Source: CAYSCZ01 sp964429655 (GTDB lineage Bacteria; Bacteroidota; Bacteroidia; Cytophagales; Cyclobacteriaceae). Taken from it: DNA of 43,504 nt. The notes below the pieces were generated by a model, which was not told where the DNA came from, did not search any database, and saw only the letters and a program-made list of their open reading frames with translations. Position numbers and translations under genes: made by a program. This document shows, one piece after another, positions 24,132 through 32,444 of the stretch (position 1 is its first letter; each line of letters opens with the position of its first letter). The stretch covers positions 1 to 43,504 of the forward strand of contig CAYSCZ010000023.1 in NCBI GenBank assembly GCA_964429655.1, read 5' to 3'.

Positions 24132-24872
24132 ATGTTGCGCACATCAAAAAATAGATATTCAATAATGCTTTTGATCCTCTTGATCTCATCAACAGCACTT
24201 AAGGTTGATGGACAGGATAGGGGCAGCTACGAATATTCAAGAGAATTTATATGGGGGATTAACAAAAATACTAATGGAGGTTTGATTGGAGGTTTTATAA
24301 TGAGGTTTGGAAGAGCTATCAAAAAAAACCAATTTCAGACAATGGGATTTGAATTGATGAATGTAAAGCACCCGAAAGAATTCAAGTATGTTTCAAATCT
24401 AACAGGAAACTCGTTTATCTGGGGCAAATCAAATTACTTATATGCAATCAGGGGGCAATATGGTCGTGAGATGATCATTTTCCAGAAAGCTTCCCAGCAA
24501 GGGGTTCAAATCAGTGGTGGAGCTGCTGCAGGACCCTCCATTGGCATTATTGCACCTTACTTTATTGAACTATCTGGTGGTGACAACAGGGTCTCCGAAC
24601 AATTTGACCCAGATCAGCATGGTTTTAATGAAATCAGGGGAGGCCCAAGATTATTTGAAGGTATCGCTAAATCTGAATTCCGATTGGGGCTGAATGCCAA
24701 AGCTTCGGTGAGCTTTGAATTTGGTACTTTCAAAAGTAATGTGACAGGTTTTGAGATAGGGGTTTTAGCAGAGCAGTATGTAGGAGAAACCATTCAATTA
24801 ATCCCCACTGCAGAGAACGATAACTTCTTCTTTTCTGCATTTATTACATTATTTTACGGTTCCAGGAGATAA
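24132..24872 (+). CDS. Exported outer-membrane-like protein of unknown function
   Basis: 246 residues with a signal peptide (hydrophobic about 11-24, likely cleavage after VDG). The mature part alternates polar and hydrophobic residues, with many short aromatic strands (GGFIMRFGRAIKKNQF, YLYAIRGQYGREMIIF, SVSFEFGTFKS) and ends FSAFITLFYGSRR, a typical outer-membrane beta-barrel closing strand. I do not recognise a characterised family. It lies 67 bases after ytxJ and 50 bases before lipA on the same strand. Its role is unknown; a small beta-barrel with a porin-like or assembly role is an inference from composition only. Confidence 0.7.
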   Translation: MLRTSKNRYSIMLLILLISSTALKVDGQDRGSYEYSREFIWGINKNTNGGLIGGFIMRFGRAIKKNQFQTMGFELMNVKHPKEFKYVSNLTGNSFIWGKSNYLYAIRGQYGREMIIFQKASQQGVQISGGAAAGPSIGIIAPYFIELSGGDNRVSEQFDPDQHGFNEIRGGPRLFEGIAKSEFRLGLNAKASVSFEFGTFKSNVTGFEIGVLAEQYVGETIQLIPTAENDNFFFSAFITLFYGSRR

Positions 24873-24922
24873 ATAAATCATTATCCTTTTTTATTTGTTT
24901 TAATTGATAAAGTAGCAATATT

Positions 24923-25798
24923 ATGATTGAACTACCGGTAGTAGAGGAGAAAAACAAAAGAAAAAAACCGAATTGGTTAAGGGTAAAACTTCCTGTAGGT
25001 AAAGAATATACAAACGTTAGAAAGATTGTTGATGACCATAAGCTCCACACGATTTGTGAAAGCGGCAATTGTCCAAATATGGGTGAGTGCTGGGGCGCAG
25101 GAACGGCGACTTTTATGATACTTGGCAATGTATGTACACGTGGCTGTAGTTTTTGTGCGGTTGCTACTGGCAGACCGCCTGAATACGATGAAGAAGAGCC
25201 GGAAAGAGTTGCCAACGCTATTAAACTTATGGGCGTAAAACATGCGGTTATCACCTCCGTAAATAGAGACGAACTAAAAGACAGAGGCGCAGACATTTGG
25301 CACAGAACAGTAAAAGCCGTCAAAAGAGCCTCACCTGAAACAACCATAGAAACATTGATCCCCGATGTTAAAAGTAACTGGGATGCGCTCATAACTATGA
25401 TTAATCCTGGTCAGGAAGTCGTTTCCCACAATATGGAAACCGTTGAACGGTTATACAGACGCGTGCGACCGCAGGCTAAATACAACAGAAGTCTGGAACA
25501 AATAATGAGGACCAAGGCTTTCGGTAAAAGAACGAAATCAGGTGTTATGCTGGGATTGGGGGAAACAGAAAATGAGGTTTGCCAAATTATGGATGACCTG
25601 GTAGAAAATGGCTGCGACATCCTTACATTGGGTCAATACCTCCAACCAACCAAAATGCATCTTGAAGTAGAGGAATATATCCATCCTGAGCAATTTGAAC
25701 ACTACAAAATTGAAGGCTTGAAAAGAGGCTTAAAATATGTTGAGTCCGGGCCGCTCGTGAGGTCGTCTTACCATGCTGAAAGACACGTGAACGTATAA
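24923..25798 (+). CDS. lipA: Lipoyl synthase
   Basis: 291 residues. This radical-SAM enzyme inserts two sulfurs into octanoyl groups on E2 and GcvH lipoyl domains. The auxiliary cluster motif is C-x4-C-x5-C (Cys45, Cys50, Cys56 in CESGNCPNMGEC), the radical-SAM cluster motif is C-x3-C-x2-C (Cys71, Cys75, Cys78 in CTRGCSFC), and the C-terminal RSSYHAE supplies the Ser that ligates the auxiliary cluster. All key residues are present and the length is normal. Its location within 10 kb of sucA-odhB and the branched-chain E1 matches the need of those complexes for lipoate. No lipB is seen here. Confidence 0.97.
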   Translation: MIELPVVEEKNKRKKPNWLRVKLPVGKEYTNVRKIVDDHKLHTICESGNCPNMGECWGAGTATFMILGNVCTRGCSFCAVATGRPPEYDEEEPERVANAIKLMGVKHAVITSVNRDELKDRGADIWHRTVKAVKRASPETTIETLIPDVKSNWDALITMINPGQEVVSHNMETVERLYRRVRPQAKYNRSLEQIMRTKAFGKRTKSGVMLGLGETENEVCQIMDDLVENGCDILTLGQYLQPTKMHLEVEEYIHPEQFEHYKIEGLKRGLKYVESGPLVRSSYHAERHVNV

Positions 25799-25799
25799 G

Positions 25800-25817
25800 A
25801 ATTGTCATGGGACAATT
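25800..25817 (+). terminator. Possible weak hairpin after lipA
   Basis: Perfect inverted repeat AATTGTC-ATGG-GACAATT two bases after the lipA stop. There is no T-run after it, so it may not terminate well; it could equally be an operator or RNA-stabilising hairpin. Confidence 0.3.
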
Positions 25818-25905
25818 GATCAACGTTTTACTGCATTATTAAATTTATTCCCAATAGTTGTAAGTGTAGATAGTCTTAGTAAATTAGGAGTCTAAAAATA
25901 TTACC

Positions 25906-28900
25906 ATGAGATTCCTGATTTTCATCTTTTTAGGCATATCATCATTTTTTGCGGCAGCTCAAACCACAGTAATAACAGGTAAGGTTACGGGAGAAGATGG
26001 AGAAGCGCTTATTGGAGCCACAGTGGCGGTTCAAGGCACTACGAGAGGTTCGATTGCGGATTTTAATGGAGAATTCAGACTGGAATTGGATCCCGGTGAT
26101 AGCTTGTTACAGATTTCTTATGTTGGATACCAAACAAAGATAATAGCTGTCGGGAATCAAACCTACTTTGAGTTTATTTTACCACTTGATGTATCAGAGT
26201 TACAAGAGGTTATTGTAGTAGGTTATGGAACAACTATCAAACAGGACCTCACGGGAAATATTTCCAAAGTGAGCGGAGAAGAGATAGGTTCCAGACCCGT
26301 TAATACTTTTGAATCAGCCATTCAGGGGCGGGCAACTGGTGTTTTTATTCAGGGAACAAGTGGTAAGCTGGGAGAGCGCATTAATGTGAGGGTAAGAGGA
26401 ACCAGCTCCCTGTCAGCCAGTAATCAGCCATTATATGTCATTGATGGGATACCGATGACTTCTGAGAGCCAAACAAGCTCGATTAATGCAGGATCCAACC
26501 CTTTAATTGATATTAACCCAAATGATATCCAATCGGTGGAGATTTTGAAAGATGCTTCCGCTTCGGCAATCTATGGATCCAGGGCTGCTAATGGAGTGAT
26601 TTTAATAACCACTAAAAAAGGGGAAGCAGGAAAAATGAAATTTGATTTTGATTATCAGGTTGGTGTGTCTCAAACTCCTAAGAAACTAGATACGTATTCC
26701 ACAGAGCAATACAGGATACAAGACCTTGAAGCTCAACTAAGAATCGCTATATCAAATCCATTAATTCAATTTGATGAATCAACCATCACACCTGAAAATT
26801 TAAAATTATGGCTGGATGCAGGAGATGAAACAACCTCCATTGTGCCCACACAAGATGGCACACTGGAGTTCCCTGATCGGTTTCGTTTCAATACAGATTG
26901 GCAGGACGAGATATTCCAAACAGGAATCCAACATAGAGCCAATTTTTCATTATCAGGAGGTACTGATAATACCAATTACTACGGAAGCTTCTCTTACAAC
27001 AATAGCGAAGGTATTTTAATAGGAAACCAATTGGAAAGGTTTACCGCTCGTGCAAACATTAATAGTGATCTAAGCAATAAATTGTCCGTAAATGGTGGCA
27101 TTAATTATACCCGAACCAATAATGACCGTTTGTTTGAAGATTCACAGCTTAACTCTCCTTTGCAGGTTCTAACAAATTCACCCGGTGATACTTTTGATGA
27201 GGAAACCAAAGAGTTAATTGTGCAAAGTGAGATTGATAATGCACTTAATCTGGCGGAATTTTCAGATAATACCTCCAATAATAACCGATTCATAGGTAAC
27301 ATTGATTTAAGCTATGAGATCGTTAGTGGCCTAAAATTTACAACGGAATTCGGATTAGATTTTATTGATCAAAGTGAGGAAATATTTGAAGAAACTGTTT
27401 TCAGAGATACCGACGGATCAGTTGTTAGGTTTCCAAATAATGCCATCATCCGCGAAGTTGATGTTTTTAATTACACCACCAACAATTATTTCTCTTACGA
27501 TAATATCATTCAAGATAATCACATCATTAATGGGGTCGTTGGTTTTTCCTATCAGGAATCGGGGTCTGATCTTATCTTAAAGACCAATCAGGAAGGTTTG
27601 AATCTGTCTGAACTTGAAGGGGAACCTGAAGATATGAATGTAGAGGACCCAATTGGCTTTTCTTTTCTCTCTTACTTTGGCAGAGTAAACTATTCATTCA
27701 AACATCGGTATATTGCTCAGATCAGTGGTCGTGTGGATGGTTCATCGAAGTTTGGGTCAAACAATCGTTATGGCTTTTTCCCGGCGGTGTCTTTGGGTTG
27801 GAATATAGCCGAGGAACCTTTTTTATCTTCCTCTGCCAGTGTTAGCTTGTTAAAGTTTAAAGCAAGTTATGGTTTAGTAGGAAACGATCCTGCAGAAGCT
27901 AACCTGTTTGAGACCATTTACATACCGGCAGGATTTGGTAATGAGGATGGTATCAGGGCCTCTAACCTGCCAAATCCGGACCTGAAATGGGAGACTACAG
28001 CCCAGCTAGGCATCGGGATAGAGTATTCATTTTTCAAAAACAGGCTCTCCGGTAGCTTCGACTATTACCGAAAGGATACGGAAGACCTGCTATTTCCAAC
28101 GCCTATTACCTCTACCAGTGGTTTCCCATTTGTGCTTAAGAATATTGGAGAATCCACTAATGAAGGATTCGAGATCGCTTTAGACGGAACAATAATCCAA
28201 GGGGAAGATTTCCAGTGGAATTCTTCATTTAATATAACCTTCAACAGTAATGAGATCACCAATATTAATGGTGAGCAGGTAACCTCCGGTATCAATGCTT
28301 TCATTGAAGGAGAACCGATCGGGGTATTTTTCATGCGAAAGTTTGCTGGTGTTGACCCTGAGACTGGCCTTGCATTATACGATGACGGTCAGGGGGGCAC
28401 TACCGATGACTTCTTTGAAGCTCCAAGAATGGTGGCAGGAGATCCTAACCCGGATTATTTCGGAGGGTTTAACAATTCATTTTCTTACAAAAATTTTGAA
28501 CTAAGCTTTTTATTCCAGTTTGTTGGAGGTAATGAAGTGTACAACAGGACCGGCGAGTTAATATCCAACAGTGGCCTTCAGTTTTTCAATCAAACGGATG
28601 AGCAGGCCAACAGATGGTATAGGGCCGGTGACCAAACAGATATTCCGGGAATGGATCCGTTTGCCTCCCTGGCGGATATTGAAACTTCCACACGCTGGCT
28701 GGAAGATGGAAGTTACATTCGATTAAAGACGCTGAATTTTTCTTATAGCCTACCGGAAAGGATAGTATCCAATTGGGGATTAAGGTATTTTACCATTAAC
28801 GTCGGTGGATTTAATCTATGGACTTTAACAGATTACCCCGGATATGATCCGGAAGTAAGCTTTGTATTCCCTGAAGGGGGCGTATCGGAAGTAAATCTTA

Positions 28901-28971
28901 GTCAGGGTATAGATGATTTCACGACACCGCCGGCAAGGATAATTACCTCAGGAATAAAAATTGGTTTTTAA
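25906..28971 (+). CDS. SusC/RagA-family TonB-linked outer membrane transporter
   Basis: 1021 residues. Signal peptide (1-18, cut after FAAAQ), then a carboxypeptidase-regulatory-like domain (about 21-100: ITGKVTGEDGEALIGATV), then LQEVIVVGYGTT leading into the plug domain (VNTFESAIQGRATGVFI, SLSASNQPLYVIDGIPM, ASASAIYGSRAANGVILITT). A long beta-barrel follows and ends SGIKIGF with a terminal Phe. It imports a ligand captured by its SusD partner, powered by TonB/ExbBD. The partner gene starts 13 bases downstream. There is no TonB-interacting anti-sigma (STN) domain. No sugar-processing gene lies directly beside the pair, so the ligand is unknown. I see no clear TAnnTTTG box in the 107-base upstream gap. 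Confidence 0.96.
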   Translation: MRFLIFIFLGISSFFAAAQTTVITGKVTGEDGEALIGATVAVQGTTRGSIADFNGEFRLELDPGDSLLQISYVGYQTKIIAVGNQTYFEFILPLDVSELQEVIVVGYGTTIKQDLTGNISKVSGEEIGSRPVNTFESAIQGRATGVFIQGTSGKLGERINVRVRGTSSLSASNQPLYVIDGIPMTSESQTSSINAGSNPLIDINPNDIQSVEILKDASASAIYGSRAANGVILITTKKGEAGKMKFDFDYQVGVSQTPKKLDTYSTEQYRIQDLEAQLRIAISNPLIQFDESTITPENLKLWLDAGDETTSIVPTQDGTLEFPDRFRFNTDWQDEIFQTGIQHRANFSLSGGTDNTNYYGSFSYNNSEGILIGNQLERFTARANINSDLSNKLSVNGGINYTRTNNDRLFEDSQLNSPLQVLTNSPGDTFDEETKELIVQSEIDNALNLAEFSDNTSNNNRFIGNIDLSYEIVSGLKFTTEFGLDFIDQSEEIFEETVFRDTDGSVVRFPNNAIIREVDVFNYTTNNYFSYDNIIQDNHIINGVVGFSYQESGSDLILKTNQEGLNLSELEGEPEDMNVEDPIGFSFLSYFGRVNYSFKHRYIAQISGRVDGSSKFGSNNRYGFFPAVSLGWNIAEEPFLSSSASVSLLKFKASYGLVGNDPAEANLFETIYIPAGFGNEDGIRASNLPNPDLKWETTAQLGIGIEYSFFKNRLSGSFDYYRKDTEDLLFPTPITSTSGFPFVLKNIGESTNEGFEIALDGTIIQGEDFQWNSSFNITFNSNEITNINGEQVTSGINAFIEGEPIGVFFMRKFAGVDPETGLALYDDGQGGTTDDFFEAPRMVAGDPNPDYFGGFNNSFSYKNFELSFLFQFVGGNEVYNRTGELISNSGLQFFNQTDEQANRWYRAGDQTDIPGMDPFASLADIETSTRWLEDGSYIRLKTLNFSYSLPERIVSNWGLRYFTINVGGFNLWTLTDYPGYDPEVSFVFPEGGVSEVNLSQGIDDFTTPPARIITSGIKIGF

Positions 28972-28984
28972 AAAATTCATTATC

Positions 28985-30394
28985 ATGATCAAAAAGATAT
29001 TCATCCTATCATTTTTATTGTTGTCGCTCATTTCATGCGAAGACCTGTTAGAAGTTGAGATTGAAGATACACTTGTCGGTGAAGATGTGTTAAATGACCC
29101 TGAAAATATTGAAAAAGCACTTATCGGAGCTTATAGTGGTCTTGGGGGAATAGATGGAGGCCAACTATTGGGAGGGGATTTTAATATCATAGCGACCTTG
29201 TTAGCAGCTGAAGCAAACTGGAACATCATCGCCAACCCTGAATATATAAGTTTTTTAACACTCAACATATCTCCTGAAAACTTTATTGTAGAAACAAACT
29301 GGAATAGGGGTTACGAGGTGATAAATGCTTGCAATACAATATTATCTGCATTGGAGAACATAGAAAACCCAAGTGACAGGATTAAGATTGAAGGGGAAGC
29401 GCTTGCCATCAGGGGTATTATATACTTTGAGATGGTTCGTCTATGGGCCCCTCAGTATAGCCCTTCGACGTTGGACGCACCTGCCATTCCTATTTTGCTT
29501 GAACCAACTTTAAGTGCAGATCAGGTTAAAACCCCAACAAGAAGCACGGTAAGCGAAGTTTACAATCAAGCTGAAGATGATCTGATGCGTGCTTCAGAAC
29601 TTCTTGAGGGACTGGGTAAAAATAGCACCAGATTATCCCGGTATGCCTGTCTGGCTTACCTGGCAAGATTGAATCTGCAAAAAGATGAGATAGGACTGGC
29701 TTTTGACTATGCTGATTTAGTCATTGAAAGCGGGCTTTATTCCTTAGTGAGTAACCCATTTGATGCTTACAATAACTTTCAAAATTCATCTGAAGATATT
29801 TTCGCCATTCAGCAGAACATAGAAAACAATACAGGTGATGTTAACACAGGAACGGGTATTGCTACCTATTATTCATCTTTGGTATCAACTGGTTTCAGTG
29901 GAATCGAGATAGACTTATTCACTATTGAAGACATCTATGACGAAGCGGGTGATTTAAGAGCGACTATTTCAAGGGATGTATCAGAAAATGCAGCAGTTGA
30001 TGAGATCACCACATTGTTTTATAACCAGCCATTTGGTTTTTCTTGTGCAAAGTATCTGGATAATGACCGCGTAATTCCAGTATTACGGTTAGCTGAAATG
30101 TACTTAATAAGAGCCGAGACCGGTTTCCTTTTAGGAGATGATCAGCTGGCTTTTGACGACTTAAACATAATTAGGGAACGTGCAGGATTACCCGTATTGG
30201 AAGTGAATGCTGATAATATAGACGGCTTCTTAGGTTTCACGGATAATGAAAGAATAAGAGAATTAGCGTATGAAGGACATGCAATCCATGATAACAAGAG
30301 AATAGCAGTAATCTCTGGTGATGATTTCTTCCTAAGTGATGATTTTATTTTGCCAATCCCACAAACAGAGACTGATGCTTCAGGGTTAGATTAA
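28985..30394 (+). CDS. SusD/RagB-family outer membrane lipoprotein
   Basis: 469 residues from ATG 28985, which gives a clean lipoprotein signal (MIKKIFILSF to LISC, lipidated Cys18); a TTG eight codons upstream overlaps the susC-like gene and is less likely. The body has the SusD TPR/helical pattern: NDPENIEKALIGAYSGLG, EGEALAIRGIIYFEMVRLWA, VYNQAEDDLMRASELL, RYACLAYLARLNLQ, RLAEMYLIRAETGFLL, LNIIRERAGLPVL and ERIRELAYEGHAIHDNKR near the C-terminus, ending in the usual ILPIPQTE stretch. It forms the lid of the transporter and binds the substrate at the cell surface. It converges with the bestrophin gene with a 4-base overlap. Confidence 0.95.
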   Translation: MIKKIFILSFLLLSLISCEDLLEVEIEDTLVGEDVLNDPENIEKALIGAYSGLGGIDGGQLLGGDFNIIATLLAAEANWNIIANPEYISFLTLNISPENFIVETNWNRGYEVINACNTILSALENIENPSDRIKIEGEALAIRGIIYFEMVRLWAPQYSPSTLDAPAIPILLEPTLSADQVKTPTRSTVSEVYNQAEDDLMRASELLEGLGKNSTRLSRYACLAYLARLNLQKDEIGLAFDYADLVIESGLYSLVSNPFDAYNNFQNSSEDIFAIQQNIENNTGDVNTGTGIATYYSSLVSTGFSGIEIDLFTIEDIYDEAGDLRATISRDVSENAAVDEITTLFYNQPFGFSCAKYLDNDRVIPVLRLAEMYLIRAETGFLLGDDQLAFDDLNIIRERAGLPVLEVNADNIDGFLGFTDNERIRELAYEGHAIHDNKRIAVISGDDFFLSDDFILPIPQTETDASGLD

Positions 30395-31254
30395 GATAAA
30401 ATCTCGTAAACGTTTCGCTTAATTTTGGTTGCCAGTTCATTTAATGGCAGGTCATTTAAGTCCATGCCGAAGGGATCCTCGATTTCTTCCGCAATAAGTT
30501 CTATGCTGACTAAAAAATAAAAGATGATCAAGACAATGGGTATGGTCCAGTAACCAAACTCCCATACAAACCCTATGGGCAGAGTAATGATATACATAAA
30601 GATGAATTTCTTTATAAACATGCTATAGGAATATGGAATTGGGGTGGTTTTAATCCGTTCACATTTTCCGATTATATCTGTAAAGCCTTTTAATTCTTTG
30701 TCCGCCACAAAAAACTGCTCCCTGGTTATTTTTCCCTCCTCTGCCAAGTGTGTTAACATTTTATACATACCTCGATTAATTATATTGGGTCTGTGATTGC
30801 TTTGTATTATCTCTTGCTTTGATTCATTGTCAACAAAATCCATTTCACCAATTAATATACTATCCCTCAGATGCTCTTTCATGGCAAAAACAACATTAGG
30901 TATCATTTTTTTAAAGTACAATCTGTCGTTATCACTTTTTACAAACGCACTAATCTTTAGTGCTAAATTTCTGGTATCATTCACTAAAGCACCCCATAGT
31001 TTCCTTCCCTCCCACCATCTGTCATATGCCGTATTCGTCCTGAGCACAAGAAATAAACCAAGAATAACTCCAAGAATAGAATGAAAAGCCAATGTACCTT
31101 CATAACGGATGTGAATGAGTTCCAGCGTGACTATGCAAAGGATCAGAGTGTAAAAGAAGATGAAGATTATTAGCGGCCACAAAGACTTGATAACATACCT
31201 GCTATAAACATCAAAGATTAAGGAAAACCATGATTTTGGATTGTATTTAATCAT
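30391..31254 (-). CDS. Bestrophin-family channel protein
   Basis: 287 residues from the ATG that begins MIKYNPKSWFSLIFDVYSRY, the usual family start; an in-frame ATG 22 codons upstream adds a basic segment without family character. The pattern is that of bacterial bestrophins (UPF0187/RFP-TM): membrane helices at about 25-45, 50-70, 210-228 and 232-250, FRTNTAYDRWWEGRKLWGAL-like sequence after the second helix (here VLRTNTAYDRWWEGRKLWG), and EEIEDPFGMDLNDLPL near the C-terminus. It would form a pentameric anion or cation channel in the inner membrane. It is last in a minus-strand run after the PLP enzyme gene and overlaps the susD-like stop by 4 bases. Confidence 0.88.
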   Translation of the reverse strand: MIKYNPKSWFSLIFDVYSRYVIKSLWPLIIFIFFYTLILCIVTLELIHIRYEGTLAFHSILGVILGLFLVLRTNTAYDRWWEGRKLWGALVNDTRNLALKISAFVKSDNDRLYFKKMIPNVVFAMKEHLRDSILIGEMDFVDNESKQEIIQSNHRPNIINRGMYKMLTHLAEEGKITREQFFVADKELKGFTDIIGKCERIKTTPIPYSYSMFIKKFIFMYIITLPIGFVWEFGYWTIPIVLIIFYFLVSIELIAEEIEDPFGMDLNDLPLNELATKIKRNVYEILS

Positions 31255-31364
31255 AAAAAAAGTTGATTTTGTATAAATGTTATTTAATGATTTTCCACGC
31301 CTAAAAGAAATATTAGCCACGATATTTCGTAAAGGGCTGATATTTAACTACCCTGAAGGATATT

Positions 31365-32444
31365 TTAATCCATTTGATAAATAAAGTCACCGCCAAGTGT
31401 TAAAAATTTACCCATTAGATTGGCCGTTAAGCAGGAATGAACAGGTAAAATACCGATTAAGTCACCAATTTTAGTTTTGTTAATGAAATCAGTAGGGGCT
31501 TGTAATATTCCATGCTCTTGGGAGACCCTTACTAATCTTACATTATCTATCAAGCCGGCCCAACCTTTATTTTCTAGCCTGACTGCTATTCCGTAGTGTA
31601 ATTTTCCGTCCTCCATGAGATGTTCCTTAGAAAAATGAACAGCACCACCGTAGATAACCATTTCATTTCTTGAAGGATGTTTAGCAACCAAAGGACATAC
31701 CATGCAAACCGAGATATCACCTATTTCACAGGCACCTATTTTATACTGCATTAAATCATAAAAAATAAAATTTCCAGGCCTGATCTCATCAACATCTTTG
31801 AAATTTTCAGATACACTGCATGTTGGAGTATCCCCAACTGATATGACTGGGTTGTGGGCAGAAAACCTGGATTTTAAACTGCCCATGATCTTCAATTGCC
31901 TTTCATGGTGCTGATTTAATTCATCTAAGTCGCTTACCGAGTATGTATGGCCTGCATGGGTCAGAAGACCTTGAAATTTTATTGATTTATCCGAATGATC
32001 AATAATGCTTTTTATTAATAACTTATTCTTTGGATCAATACCAGTCCGATGGGCTCCTGAATCGATTTTAATATAAAATCCGACATCGTTCTTCAGATTA
32101 TCTTTTAAAAAGCTGATTGCTTCAATACTTTCTATAAGAATATTTAGTCGGCACCTGGATGCCAGGTAATTAATATCTTCTATCTCAAGAATATTTACGG
32201 GGAAAGCAATGGTAATATCTCCCCATCCATTTTCAGTAAAATATTTGGCCATCTGCACGGAAGAAACCGTAATTTTTTTCACGCCGGCCTCCTTGTACCA
32301 TTTTGAAATTTCTACTGATTGCGGTGTCTTTAGATGAGGCCTAAATACCAGGTCATGTTTTATTGCTTTCGCAGCCATTTTAGCAATGTTCCGCTTTGCT
32401 TTTTCCTCGTCAAGTATTAGCGTAGGTTTATTAATATTCAGCAT
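31365..32444 (-). CDS. Metal-dependent PLP enzyme, D-serine dehydratase or D-threonine aldolase like
   Basis: 359 residues of fold-type III PLP enzymes: an N-terminal alanine-racemase-like barrel and a C-terminal beta domain. The PLP lysine is Lys39 in FRPHLKTPQS. KIDSGAHRTGI, LTHAGHTYSV and VSVGDTPTCS-like sequence (ISVGDTPTCS) follow the D-TA/DSD pattern. Near the C-terminus the metal pair is His336-Ser-Cys338 in LPVHSCLTANL. From memory, characterised eukaryotic-type D-serine dehydratases bind zinc with His-x-Cys, while D-threonine aldolases use His-x-Asp, so dehydration of D-serine or a similar 3-hydroxy D-amino acid is favoured. The start overlaps the ceramidase-like gene by 14 bases, implying coupled expression. 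It is cytoplasmic. Confidence 0.87.
   Translation of the reverse strand: MLNINKPTLILDEEKAKRNIAKMAAKAIKHDLVFRPHLKTPQSVEISKWYKEAGVKKITVSSVQMAKYFTENGWGDITIAFPVNILEIEDINYLASRCRLNILIESIEAISFLKDNLKNDVGFYIKIDSGAHRTGIDPKNKLLIKSIIDHSDKSIKFQGLLTHAGHTYSVSDLDELNQHHERQLKIMGSLKSRFSAHNPVISVGDTPTCSVSENFKDVDEIRPGNFIFYDLMQYKIGACEIGDISVCMVCPLVAKHPSRNEMVIYGGAVHFSKEHLMEDGKLHYGIAVRLENKGWAGLIDNVRLVRVSQEHGILQAPTDFINKTKIGDLIGILPVHSCLTANLMGKFLTLGGDFIYQMD

Noticed and set aside
24844..25392. 182-codon minus-strand frame
   Set aside because: Antisense to lipA, which has all its cluster cysteines; no independent signal.
31255..31320. Upstream ATG for the bestrophin gene
   Set aside because: It adds a basic 22-residue segment before the usual MIKYNPKSWF start.
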